Source: a virus. From it: DNA of 33,021 nucleotides. A model generated the notes under the pieces. That model was not told the origin of the DNA and searched no databases. It worked only from the letters and a program-made list of their open reading frames with translations. Positions 8,899 through 16,743 of the stretch are shown piece by piece. Each line of letters starts with the position of its first letter. The stretch's first letter is position 1. The stretch is taken from IMG/VR virus record IMGVR_UViG_3300009164_000026, positions 1 to 33,021 of that record; one strand, 5' to 3'. The position numbers and the translations under genes were made by a program.

Positions 8899-9617
8899 CC
8901 AACGCCGAGCGCCAAGAGCAAATGGCAAAGTCAATGCACTTGCCCATGCTCAAGAAAAAAGGCAAATTTAACGACCGGCGCATGACCATTGCTTGTTATG
9001 GGCCAAGCCTTGCAGACACTTGGCGGCAGCTCAAGCGCCCAATAATGACCGTATCGGGGGCGCATGATTATTTGGTGGAAAGGGGTGTTATCCCTGACTT
9101 TCATGTTGATTGCGACCCAAGACCGCATAAAGCCCAAATGTTAAGGAAACCGCAAAAAGACACTAAGTATTTAATGGCCTCGGTTTGCCATCCCAACTTT
9201 TGGGAAACTCTTAAAGGGAAAAATGTTAAGGTATGGCATTTGATCAATGGTGATGATTTAGAGACGGTGGCATGGGTTGCCCAGCACCACAAAGAGGGAA
9301 TGGAAAGCCTGATAGGTGGCGGTTCAAGTGTAGGCATGAGAGCAATGAATGTTTCGGCAGCTCTAGGGTTTCGCCGGTTTGACATTCATGGCATGGATTG
9401 TTCATTCACAAATAACCGTCACGCAGGCGCTCATACTGGCAAGGATCAAGGTAAAATCATGGTCAATGTTGGTTTGAGAACTTTCCAAACGACACAGCAG
9501 ATGCTCCAAGCGGCAATAGAAATGGAAAATTTTATTGAAACGCAGGATGCTGAAGTGGTGTTTTACGGTGATGGACTTATGCAGGAAACTGCTTTCAAAC
9601 TCAAGGAATTAGCATGA
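8880..9617 (+). CDS. Second DUF115 (MptE/Maf-like) protein
   Basis: A 245-residue single-domain paralogue of the N-terminal half of the 6821 gene product. Shared landmarks in the same order are IACYGPS (37-43), SGAHDYLVERGVIPDFHVD (59-77), CHP (103-105), IGGGSSVGMRA (145-155) and GMDCS (171-175). It has no fused glycosyltransferase. The start has GAGGGTGG upstream and overlaps the methyltransferase by 19 bases. DUF115 members are known as pterin diphosphokinases or as proteins required for flagellin glycosylation; which applies here cannot be told from sequence. Two copies flanking a methyltransferase suggest one pathway on a shared nucleotide-linked substrate. Confidence 0.78.
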   Translation: MLKGVLTNAERQEQMAKSMHLPMLKKKGKFNDRRMTIACYGPSLADTWRQLKRPIMTVSGAHDYLVERGVIPDFHVDCDPRPHKAQMLRKPQKDTKYLMASVCHPNFWETLKGKNVKVWHLINGDDLETVAWVAQHHKEGMESLIGGGSSVGMRAMNVSAALGFRRFDIHGMDCSFTNNRHAGAHTGKDQGKIMVNVGLRTFQTTQQMLQAAIEMENFIETQDAEVVFYGDGLMQETAFKLKELA

Positions 9618-10201
9618 AAAACGAAACAGCGGGTTGGACAGATGAGTCATTCATGGAAAGTAACCGTGGCAAGATGGCGGTGTTTTTCCATGCAGTACAA
9701 GTGCAAAACAACTTTTTGACGGCTCAAGAAAAGCGCCCAATCTTTCAAGAACGTATCTTTTTGAAGAAATTAGTGCCAGGCGATAACACCTTAACTATTG
9801 ACCGCCCCATGCGCGAGCAAGACATAGAAGATTATCCGGTTGAGTGGGCAAGGTTTGAGCAAAAGAAAGAAGCCACAGTAGCAGGCACACCAATTGAGGT
9901 TTGGAACGCAATTTCTGAAACCCAAAAAGCTGAGTTTAAAGCGCTTAACATTTTTACCATTGATCAATTTGCACAGCTTGCAGACATTGCTGGCAACAAA
10001 ATCATGGGGTTTAACGACTTGCGCGAAAAAGCTCGGGCATTCATTGCGGCATCGCAAGACTCGCAGATGTTTGACAAAATACGAGCCGAAACAGATAAAA
10101 AACTGCAAGCCCAAGATGTTGAAATGGCTGAACTCCGTGCGATGATTGCGGAGTTGACGGCTAAAAAATCCGGTCGTCCTAAAAAAGAATTGGTGGAGTA
10201 A
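9614..10201 (+). CDS. Conserved podoviral protein with helix-hairpin-helix-like segment
   Basis: A 195-residue protein. The N-terminal half contains KLVPGDNTLTIDRPMREQDI and a PVEWARFEQ segment typical of a protein widely found before adaptor genes in proteobacterial podoviruses. The middle (about residues 110-150) runs LNIFTIDQFAQLADI then NDLREKARAFI, a helical-hairpin arrangement like those in DNA-binding HhH repeats. The C-terminus is a coiled coil ending in a basic SGRPKK tail. Start in an ATGA overlap with AAGGA upstream. Exact role unknown; a virion or assembly role is inferred from position. Confidence 0.7.
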   Translation: MKNETAGWTDESFMESNRGKMAVFFHAVQVQNNFLTAQEKRPIFQERIFLKKLVPGDNTLTIDRPMREQDIEDYPVEWARFEQKKEATVAGTPIEVWNAISETQKAEFKALNIFTIDQFAQLADIAGNKIMGFNDLREKARAFIAASQDSQMFDKIRAETDKKLQAQDVEMAELRAMIAELTAKKSGRPKKELVE

Positions 10202-11119
10202 ATGGCCTACACATTATTGCAATTGGTAGATCAGGTTTCAGGCGAGTTAGGCTTGACGCAGCCAGCTGCAGTAATTGGGTCAACCAACAACCAAACTATG
10301 CAATTCTTGGCCTTGGCGCAACGTCTAGGCAAAGACTTGGTGCGCGACTATGAGTGGCAAAAACTAGTCCAAGCTTACATTTGGCAAACTGAAACGGCGG
10401 TAAGCACCACCGGCACAATTACGGCGGGTTCTCGGGTTATAACGGCTATTCCTAGCACGGCAGCGCTTGCGGTTGGCAACGTCATAACTGGAACTGGACA
10501 AGCGCCTTATGCTGAGATTTTGACAATTGACAGCTCTACGCAGGTTACGCTTAATACGCCGGTTGCTACCTCGACCGCTGCGGTTTCAATGACGTTTGCC
10601 AAGCAGGACTATGATTTGCCAAGCGGTTACGACAGAATGATTTCCGACACCAATTGGGACAGGACTGATCACTGGCGCAACCTTGGTACAAAGTCATCTC
10701 AGGATTGGCAATTCTTGCAAGGTGGCATTATCTCAATTGGCCCAAGGGAACGCTACCGCATATACAACGGTAAGTTTAGGATTTTCCAAGCGTTAACCAC
10801 TGTCTACAACTTTTCGTTTGAATACGTTTCAAATTATTGGGTGTGTGCAACTGGCTCAAGCGTTGGCTCTAAACCAGCTTACACAGCAGACACAGACACA
10901 TCGGTTTTTCCTGATGATTTGATGTTGGCTGGCTTGCGGTTTTATTTTCTTAAAGCCAAAAAGTTAGATTACGGCGCTGAACTAGCTGAATTTAATCGCA
11001 CATTGAGCTATTGCAAAGCTGGTGACGTACCTGTGTCAGCCATGAGCCTAGCGCCTGTGGGCATGAATCAACTGGTTGGGCCGTGGAGTGTGCAAGACGG
11101 CAATTGGCCTAGTGTTTAA
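10202..11119 (+). CDS. Head-to-tail adaptor protein (P22 gp4 / SU10 adaptor-like)
   Basis: A 305-residue protein. It opens with an alpha-helical segment (LLQLVDQVSGELGLTQPA, later LAQRLGKDLVRDYEWQKL) like podoviral adaptors that dock on the portal. It then inserts a beta-rich domain (about 70-135, with TGTITAGSRVITAI) and returns to DYDLPSGYDRMISDTNWDR, a signature of this adaptor class. The C-terminal DLMLAGLRFYFLKAKKLDYG helix is also typical. It forms the ring joining portal to tail nozzle. A GGAG ribosome site precedes the ATG. It is followed by the small genes and nozzle gene in the usual podovirus order. Confidence 0.8.
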   Translation: MAYTLLQLVDQVSGELGLTQPAAVIGSTNNQTMQFLALAQRLGKDLVRDYEWQKLVQAYIWQTETAVSTTGTITAGSRVITAIPSTAALAVGNVITGTGQAPYAEILTIDSSTQVTLNTPVATSTAAVSMTFAKQDYDLPSGYDRMISDTNWDRTDHWRNLGTKSSQDWQFLQGGIISIGPRERYRIYNGKFRIFQALTTVYNFSFEYVSNYWVCATGSSVGSKPAYTADTDTSVFPDDLMLAGLRFYFLKAKKLDYGAELAEFNRTLSYCKAGDVPVSAMSLAPVGMNQLVGPWSVQDGNWPSV

Positions 11120-11128
11120 GGAGATGAC

Positions 11129-11287
11129 ATGAAATTAGACGGACTTTATGCAAATATTCAGGCAAAAAGGGAAAGAATAGCCGCAGGGTCGGGCGAGAAA
11201 ATGCGTAAGCCTGGCACTGAGGGCGCACCATCGGCTAAAGACTTTAAACAAGCGGCAAAGACTGCCAAGCCTGAGAAAAAGAAATGA
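11129..11287 (+). CDS. Small conserved podoviral protein, 52 residues
   Basis: A 52-residue, very basic protein reading MKLDGLYANIQAKRERIAAG then SGEKMRKPGTEGAP and a Lys/Ala-rich end. AAGGAG stands six bases before the ATG. The 'AKRxRIxxGSGEKMRKPGxxGAP' pattern belongs to a small protein commonly found between adaptor and nozzle genes in podoviruses of aquatic bacteria. The last four bases overlap the next ATG. The function is unknown; position suggests a structural or assembly role. Confidence 0.8.
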   Translation: MKLDGLYANIQAKRERIAAGSGEKMRKPGTEGAPSAKDFKQAAKTAKPEKKK

Positions 11288-11571
11288 CTGCGGCATGGAC
11301 TCGCAAAGAGGGCAAGAATCCTGAGGGCGGTTTAAACGCCAAGGGCAGAGCCTCGGCAAAGGCAGAGGGCATGGATTTAAAGCCGCCGGTCAAGTCAGGG
11401 GACAACCCTCGCAGGGCATCATTCCTTGCGCGGATGGGCAATATGCCTGGCCCTATGGAAAAGAACGGCGAGCCGACTAGACTTGCGTTGTCGTTAAAGG
11501 CATGGGGGGCTAGTTCTAAAGAAGATGCCCAAAGTAAGGCAAAAGCTATATCTCGCCGGAATAAAGCCTAA
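11284..11571 (+). CDS. Conserved podoviral protein, DUF6321-like
   Basis: A 95-residue basic protein with a low-complexity Gly/Lys/Ala composition. The order AAWTRKEGKNPEGGLNAKGR, then PVKSGDNPRRASFLARM, then GPMEKNGEPTRLALSLKAWG is a conserved phage family that I recall as DUF6321; the exact family number should be treated as tentative. It is start-stop coupled to both neighbours (ATGA upstream, shared base downstream). No membrane or catalytic signature is seen. It probably works with the neighbouring adaptor or in packaged-DNA handling, which is inference. Confidence 0.75.
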   Translation: MTAAWTRKEGKNPEGGLNAKGRASAKAEGMDLKPPVKSGDNPRRASFLARMGNMPGPMEKNGEPTRLALSLKAWGASSKEDAQSKAKAISRRNKA

Positions 11572-13127
11572 TGTTAAATTCAATTGCACGGGGGGCGGGT
11601 TTAAGAACTCAAAGTTCAACGACCATCACAATCCCTGCGCCTATTGGCGGGTGGAATGCTAGGGACTCGTTGGGCGCTATGGCAATTGGGGATGCGGTAA
11701 CACTGACAAATTGGTGGCCTGGCACTAACTCTGTGGTTTTGCGTTATGGCTACACCAAATTTGCAACCGGCATCACGGGTCAAGTTGAAACAGTATTGGC
11801 TTATTCCAGTGGAACAACAAACAAATTGTTTGCCGCTGCCCAAACAAAAATTTACGACATTACGGCTGGCGGCGCAGTAGGAGCTGCGGCTGTATCTAGC
11901 CTGACCAATGCCCGTTGGCAATATGTCAACATGACCACAACGGCTGGCTCTTATTTGATGTTGGTGAATGGCGCAGACAAATTGCGTTTTTATACTGGCT
12001 CGGCTTGGGCTAAAGATGGTGACGGCGGCGGCTATGACATCACAAACGTAGACACTGCAACGTGCTCAAACATCACTTTATTTAAAAACAGAGTTTGGTT
12101 AATCCAAGATGGCACGTTAAAGTCTTGGTATTTGCCCATTAACAGCATTGGTGGCGCAGCAGTAGCGTTGGATATGTCTAGCCTAGTTCAGATGGGCGGC
12201 TACCTTGTGGCGGCTATGACATGGACGTTAGACGCTGGCTATGGAATGGATGACTATTTAGTGTTTATCACCTCGAATGGTGAAACGCTAGTGTGGCGAT
12301 TGACTGATCCAACAACTCCATCAGGCATTGCACTCATTGGTGTTTATCAATTAGGCGCACCCATTGGCAAGCGTTGCTGGGTTAAGTATGGCGGGGATTT
12401 GCTTATCATTACGCAAGACGGCATAGTTCCTATGGCTGGTGCGTTGCAAAGCTCACGCCTAGACCCAAGAGTGTCAATTACTGACAAAATTCAGTATGCG
12501 GTAAGTCAAGCCATTTCAACTTATTCGGCTAATTTTGGATGGGATATGTTGTATTTTCCAAAAGAAAATCAGCTAATTTTAAATGTTCCAATTATTGAGG
12601 GCAGCCAGCAACAGCAGTATGTAATGAACAACATCACAAAATCGTGGTGTAATTTTACCGGATGGAACGCTAATTGTTGGACGCTTTACAGGGATGATCC
12701 ATATTTTGGTGGCAATGGGTTTGTGGGTTTGGCGTGGAACGGCACTAAGGATGACACTTCAGATATAACAAGTTTTGGCTTGCAATCCTTTCAAACGTAT
12801 GGGCAAGCCAATCAAAAGCAGTGCCAAATGATTCGTTATCACTTGTTTACAGACGGCACTCCTGCAATATATGGCAATGTAAACGTGGACTACAATTTAC
12901 TTGATAGCAGTGCAAGTTTAAATTTTTCACCAATAGATTTTGCTCGTTGGGATGCTGCTCTTTGGGATACGGCTTATTGGGGTGACAATTTAATATCTAG
13001 CGCAGATTGGCAAGGAGTTACCGAAATTGGTTATTCGTTTGCGCCAATCCTTAAAACAGCAAGTCAAGGCGTACAGATTCAATGGGTAGCGGCTGATTTG
13101 GTGTTTACTGATGGCGGTACTTTATGA
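11571..13127 (+). CDS. Tail nozzle protein (P22 gp10 / tail tubular B-like)
   Basis: A 518-residue beta-rich protein. The opening TITIPAPIGGWNARDSLGAM and NWWPGTNSVVLRYGY are hallmarks of podoviral nozzle proteins, which start with this strand before a beta-propeller. Repeated blade-like segments follow (ALQSSRLDPRVSITDKIQ, then YFPKENQLILNVPI and NNITKSWCNFTGWN), consistent with a propeller. It would form the hexameric nozzle below the adaptor ring. Start one base before the previous stop ends. It ends in a four-base overlap with the GNAT gene. Confidence 0.82.
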   Translation: MLNSIARGAGLRTQSSTTITIPAPIGGWNARDSLGAMAIGDAVTLTNWWPGTNSVVLRYGYTKFATGITGQVETVLAYSSGTTNKLFAAAQTKIYDITAGGAVGAAAVSSLTNARWQYVNMTTTAGSYLMLVNGADKLRFYTGSAWAKDGDGGGYDITNVDTATCSNITLFKNRVWLIQDGTLKSWYLPINSIGGAAVALDMSSLVQMGGYLVAAMTWTLDAGYGMDDYLVFITSNGETLVWRLTDPTTPSGIALIGVYQLGAPIGKRCWVKYGGDLLIITQDGIVPMAGALQSSRLDPRVSITDKIQYAVSQAISTYSANFGWDMLYFPKENQLILNVPIIEGSQQQQYVMNNITKSWCNFTGWNANCWTLYRDDPYFGGNGFVGLAWNGTKDDTSDITSFGLQSFQTYGQANQKQCQMIRYHLFTDGTPAIYGNVNVDYNLLDSSASLNFSPIDFARWDAALWDTAYWGDNLISSADWQGVTEIGYSFAPILKTASQGVQIQWVAADLVFTDGGTL

Positions 13128-13564
13128 TTGTTGCGTATGAAAAATATGCAGATTGTGTAGCTGAAGCGGCGGTTTTAAATGCTCATCATTGGTTAGAATT
13201 GTATGGAAAAACTCGGTATCGATTTGATCACGGCGGGGTAGTTGATTTAGAAGCTAACAATGGTTTTGTTTACTACACATTGCGCGAAAATGGCGAATTG
13301 TGTGGTCATGTTGGTTTTATGTTAATTAAAGCGCCATATTTAGGGCAATTAATTGCCTTAGATGCGTTTTATTACATTAAACCGGAATATCGTGGAACAT
13401 TGGAAATTTGTAAATTGCTTAAATTTGCTGGAAATCACTTAATGGAAAATAAAATTGATACGGTTGTAATTAGTCATAAAACAGGTACAAATTTATCGCC
13501 AATTTTAGTGAGAGCTGGATATGAAGAAACAGGAACTACATTCTTTTTTAGGGGGTCAAAATGA
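13124..13564 (+). CDS. GNAT-family N-acetyltransferase
   Basis: A 146-residue GNAT protein. The acetyl-CoA site is YYIKPEYRGTLEICKLLKFA (about residues 84-103), with the beta4-alpha3 turn at YRGTLE in place of the classical Q/RxxGxG/A loop. GHVGFMLI (about 65-72) precedes it as a central strand. GNAT genes often sit among virion genes in podoviruses and may acetylate a virion or host protein; the substrate is unknown. The coding sequence is visibly richer in A and T than the nozzle gene before it. Start and stop overlap both neighbours, so it is fully built into the operon. Confidence 0.82.
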   Translation: MIVAYEKYADCVAEAAVLNAHHWLELYGKTRYRFDHGGVVDLEANNGFVYYTLRENGELCGHVGFMLIKAPYLGQLIALDAFYYIKPEYRGTLEICKLLKFAGNHLMENKIDTVVISHKTGTNLSPILVRAGYEETGTTFFFRGSK

Positions 13565-15105
13565 GTTTTTTATGTGAAAGTGATGCGCCAGCAGCGCCTG
13601 TTGCTCCCGATCCGCAAGTAACCGCCGATGCACAAACTGCGGCTAACATAAAGTCGGCTTTTGCAACAGCCAAAATTAATAATCCAAACATCACTAACCC
13701 TTACGGCAAATCAACAACACAATATGGGTTAAACGCATTTTTTGCTGCTAATCCTGGGGCGGCAGAATCCTTTTTACAAAACAATCAAGGTATGTCGGCT
13801 GAAGATTATGCAAAAAGGTGGACATCTGACCGACCAGGCATGACAAATCCATACGATGAGTACACGCCGTATGTTACGCAAACGCTTAATCCTGAATCCC
13901 AAAAAATTCTTGATTCCCAACAACAAGCCAAATTGCAAATGGCAGATTTGGCAAACTTGGGCGTAAAAAACGCATCCACGTCATTGAGCACGCCTTTTGC
14001 ATTTACTGGTGCAGCAGCAAACAAATCTATTGCTGACGCTGGCGGTATTTCTCAAGGGCCAGACGCAAGTCAATTTATGGCGGGTGGTGGGCCAGACCCA
14101 AGTAAATTTATGGCGGCTGGTGGGCCTAGCGCCGCTAATTTTATGGCCGCTGGAGGGCCAAACGCATATAATTTTATGGCGGGTAACGCACCTGTTGCCC
14201 TTGATTTTCAAGCAACAAAAAACTTAAACACTTCTAATGTTGCAAAAATGCCAATTAATGCTGGCATGACAGGGCAAGAAGCAATTATGGCGCGGTTAGA
14301 GCCACAAATTCAGCGTAATCGTGTAAGCACAGAAACGCAATTAATTAACCAAGGGTTGCGGCCTGGCTCAGAAGCCTACAACAACGCGGCTACCTTATTG
14401 GGACAACAAGAAAACGATCAACGCACTCAAGCGGTTTTACAGGGTCTTGGCTTAGACTTAAGCGCCAATGCTCAAGGCTTTGGTCAAGCGGTTACTGCAG
14501 GGCAGTTTGCAAATACAGCCCAAGGTCAAAATTATGGGCAAGAATTATCGCAGCAAGCCCTTACTAACCAAGCGCGAGCACAAAACTTTGGTCAGGGTAA
14601 TACTCAACAAGCTCTGATTAATCAAGCACAAGCGCAAAACTTTGGGCAAGGTAATATTCAGCAACAGCTTTATAACCAAGCGCAGGCTCAAAATTTTGGG
14701 CAAGGTGCTACTTCACAAGGTATAACTAACCAAGCGGCTGGGCAGAACTATACGCAAAATTACAATACCATTGCCCAAAACAACGCTGCCCAACAACAGA
14801 AGTTTGCTCAAAACACACAGCAAGCAGCATTTGAAAACCAAGCACGACAACAAGCGTTGGCAGAGGCAATCCAACAACGTCAAATGCCATTGAACGAAAT
14901 TTCGGCATTGATGTCCGGTTCACAAATACAAAACCCAGTATTTCAGCCCTTTACAGGCGCAAACGTGGGGGCTGCGCCAATTGCTCAGACCATGCAAAAC
15001 GCTTATCTCGGTGCTCAAAACGCATACAATCAACAAATGGCAAGCCAAAACGCAAATACGTCAGGATTGTTTAGTTTGGCTGGCTCAGCATTGCAATTTT
15101 TATGA
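13561..15105 (+). CDS. Large Gln/Ala/Asn-rich virion protein with tandem repeats
   Basis: A 514-residue protein beginning MSFLCESDAPAAPVAPDPQ, which resembles a family of podoviral virion proteins starting with a Pro-rich segment then 'ANIKSAF..NxxNPYGKSTTQYG'. Residues 166-209 are four 11-residue repeats (GPxxxxFMAxG). Residues 320-391 are four 18-residue repeats with AQNFGQGN and a terminal NQ. The C-terminal third is a helical Gln/Asn-rich region. The segment LINQGLRPGSEAYNNA (about 263-278) is typical of the family. It lies between the nozzle and ejection-type genes, so an internal or needle-associated role is inferred. GGGGGT precedes the ATG. Confidence 0.72.
   Translation: MSFLCESDAPAAPVAPDPQVTADAQTAANIKSAFATAKINNPNITNPYGKSTTQYGLNAFFAANPGAAESFLQNNQGMSAEDYAKRWTSDRPGMTNPYDEYTPYVTQTLNPESQKILDSQQQAKLQMADLANLGVKNASTSLSTPFAFTGAAANKSIADAGGISQGPDASQFMAGGGPDPSKFMAAGGPSAANFMAAGGPNAYNFMAGNAPVALDFQATKNLNTSNVAKMPINAGMTGQEAIMARLEPQIQRNRVSTETQLINQGLRPGSEAYNNAATLLGQQENDQRTQAVLQGLGLDLSANAQGFGQAVTAGQFANTAQGQNYGQELSQQALTNQARAQNFGQGNTQQALINQAQAQNFGQGNIQQQLYNQAQAQNFGQGATSQGITNQAAGQNYTQNYNTIAQNNAAQQQKFAQNTQQAAFENQARQQALAEAIQQRQMPLNEISALMSGSQIQNPVFQPFTGANVGAAPIAQTMQNAYLGAQNAYNQQMASQNANTSGLFSLAGSALQFL
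14056..14187 (+). repeat. 33-bp coding tandem repeat, four copies
   Basis: Four contiguous 33-bp units begin at 14056, 14089, 14122 and 14155. Each opens with GGGCC and carries a TTTATGGC core, encoding 11-residue units of the form GPxxxxFMAxG. Units one and two are the most alike, units three and four are diverged. The array is in frame with the gene, so copy-number changes would keep the protein open. Confidence 0.9.
14518..14733 (+). repeat. 54-bp coding tandem repeat, four copies
   Basis: Four 54-bp units start at 14518, 14572, 14626 and 14680. Each encodes 18 residues beginning A-x-x-Q-N-(F/Y)-G-Q and ending in N-Q. The middle two units are closest. A degenerate fifth unit (AAGQNYTQNYN) follows at 14734 and a degenerate one (AQGFGQAVTAGQ) precedes. 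The period fits a helical or coiled rod in the virion. Confidence 0.9.
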
Positions 15106-15126
15106 TAATTAATCACGGGAGATTAA

Positions 15127-16743
15127 ATGGCTGACATCAATTTAGCTCCTACCAACTACGAGTTGGAGGCAATCCAAAAGCAACGCAGAATGGCTGAATT
15201 GTTGGGGCAGCAAGCCATACAACCAATAGAAATGCCGCAAGTTCCTGGCGCTCGCATTAGTCCAATTCAAGGAATTGCCAAGCTTTTGCAAGCCTACATT
15301 TCAAATAAAAATTTAAAAAAAGCAGACACAGAAGAAAAGCAATACCAATCGGATTATTTATCCGACCTTGGCTTTCTCATGCGTAATGCTGGCAAGACCA
15401 CGCCTGCGACTGCGGCAATTCCCGAGAAAATCGAAAACATTACAACGCCTATTGACGCTAACCGCAATTTGCAAGAAGTGGCTTTGCGGCAAAGTCTAAT
15501 GCGTGACCCCAATGCGGCTATTAACCCATTTGAAAGACAAATGGGCATGGATGAACGCGCACAAGTAGCTAAATTGCCTGGTCAGACTGTTGAAGAAAGA
15601 GTCACTCCCGCAGTCCCCGCTATGCCAAGTTCACCCATGTTGTCGGCTGATCTGTTAAGCGGCAATAACGCTAATGGTTACATAAAGACCGGCGCGGGAA
15701 AGATGGCATTAGCTCAGTATCTAATGCAACAACAAGCCCAACAGCAAGCGGCAGCACAAGCTGAATTGGCGGCTTCACGGCAACTTCATGCGTTCAATCC
15801 GGAACAAAACGTAGGTACATTTAGTGGCGGTCAATTTAATACCATTATTCAAGGTAAGCCTAAAGAACAAAATGTGATTGGAATTCCAAGTCCTGCAGAT
15901 TTCACGCCTGAAAGTTTGGCTACGTATGCAATTAGCAAAAATTATGCTGATTTACTTAGAAATCCTAAAGAAGTCAATGCGCCAGCGGCTGCTCAAAATT
16001 ATGAATATTATGTCAAGCAAGAAACTGATGCTGGCAGAAAACCATTGTCATTTAAAGATTTTGAACTGCTAAAAGTTCGTGAAGGAAGAGCGCAAGCCCC
16101 GCCAAGAGAGCGAATGGTTTTTGACGCAAATCGAGGCGGTACTGTTAATTTGGATACTGGTGAATTTAAACCTGTTCAACAAGGTGGTGTTGACATTGGC
16201 GTAAAACCCAAAGATTTAAAACCTGTGCCGCCAACAATTAACACTGCAATGACTCAAAATCAAGTGGTGTTAAATAAGATTGCTCGAGCAGAAGATTTAT
16301 TGACAAAAACACCCGAAGCAACTGGTATGTTTAAAGGCATGATGCCTGATGCCATTTTAAATCGTACTGATAAAGAGGGAACAGCAACAAGGGCGGCATT
16401 GGCTGAACTTGCGGCAACCAAGGTGCATGACTTAAGTGGCGCGGCTGTGTCTGTAAGTGAGTTTGGAAGATTAAAACCATTTTTGCCACAACCAACTGAT
16501 AACGCAGACACTTTACGAACAAAACTTGCTGGCATGAAAACCGAAGTTGAAGATATTGTGAATGCCACAAATCAGATTTATAGTGAAGAACAAGGCTACA
16601 AGCCAATCCCAAGTTTAGCGCCCAAGCTGGCAGCGTCAGCAGATGCGCCGCCGGTTACTGCATTAAAAGAAGGACAGACTACAACATTTGCAAACGGACA
16701 ACAATGGACATTGCAAAAAGGCAAACAAGTGAGGGTTAAATAA
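15127..16743 (+). CDS. Large virion protein, putative ejection protein
   Basis: A 538-residue protein with a GGGAGA ribosome site. The N-terminus has NYELEAIQKQRRMAELLGQQ, a helical segment common at the start of podoviral internal proteins. A Gln/Ala-rich helix follows at about 195-220. The C-terminal part (about 375-500) contains KIARAEDLL, then KVHDLSGAAVSVSEFGRLKP and a long helix (TLRTKLAGMKTEVEDIVNATN), a pattern I associate with phage ejection proteins. The very end, FANGQQWTLQKGKQVRVK, is a short beta segment. Located in the canonical place for proteins injected with the DNA. No enzymatic motif is seen. Confidence 0.7.
   Translation: MADINLAPTNYELEAIQKQRRMAELLGQQAIQPIEMPQVPGARISPIQGIAKLLQAYISNKNLKKADTEEKQYQSDYLSDLGFLMRNAGKTTPATAAIPEKIENITTPIDANRNLQEVALRQSLMRDPNAAINPFERQMGMDERAQVAKLPGQTVEERVTPAVPAMPSSPMLSADLLSGNNANGYIKTGAGKMALAQYLMQQQAQQQAAAQAELAASRQLHAFNPEQNVGTFSGGQFNTIIQGKPKEQNVIGIPSPADFTPESLATYAISKNYADLLRNPKEVNAPAAAQNYEYYVKQETDAGRKPLSFKDFELLKVREGRAQAPPRERMVFDANRGGTVNLDTGEFKPVQQGGVDIGVKPKDLKPVPPTINTAMTQNQVVLNKIARAEDLLTKTPEATGMFKGMMPDAILNRTDKEGTATRAALAELAATKVHDLSGAAVSVSEFGRLKPFLPQPTDNADTLRTKLAGMKTEVEDIVNATNQIYSEEQGYKPIPSLAPKLAASADAPPVTALKEGQTTTFANGQQWTLQKGKQVRVK

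Noticed and set aside
13561-13620. Lipoprotein signal at MSFLC
   Set aside because: There is no basic and hydrophobic signal stretch before the Cys; it is too short to be exported.
14056-14733. CRISPR-like array
   Set aside because: The 33-bp and 54-bp repeats are tandem without spacers and encode in-frame protein repeats.
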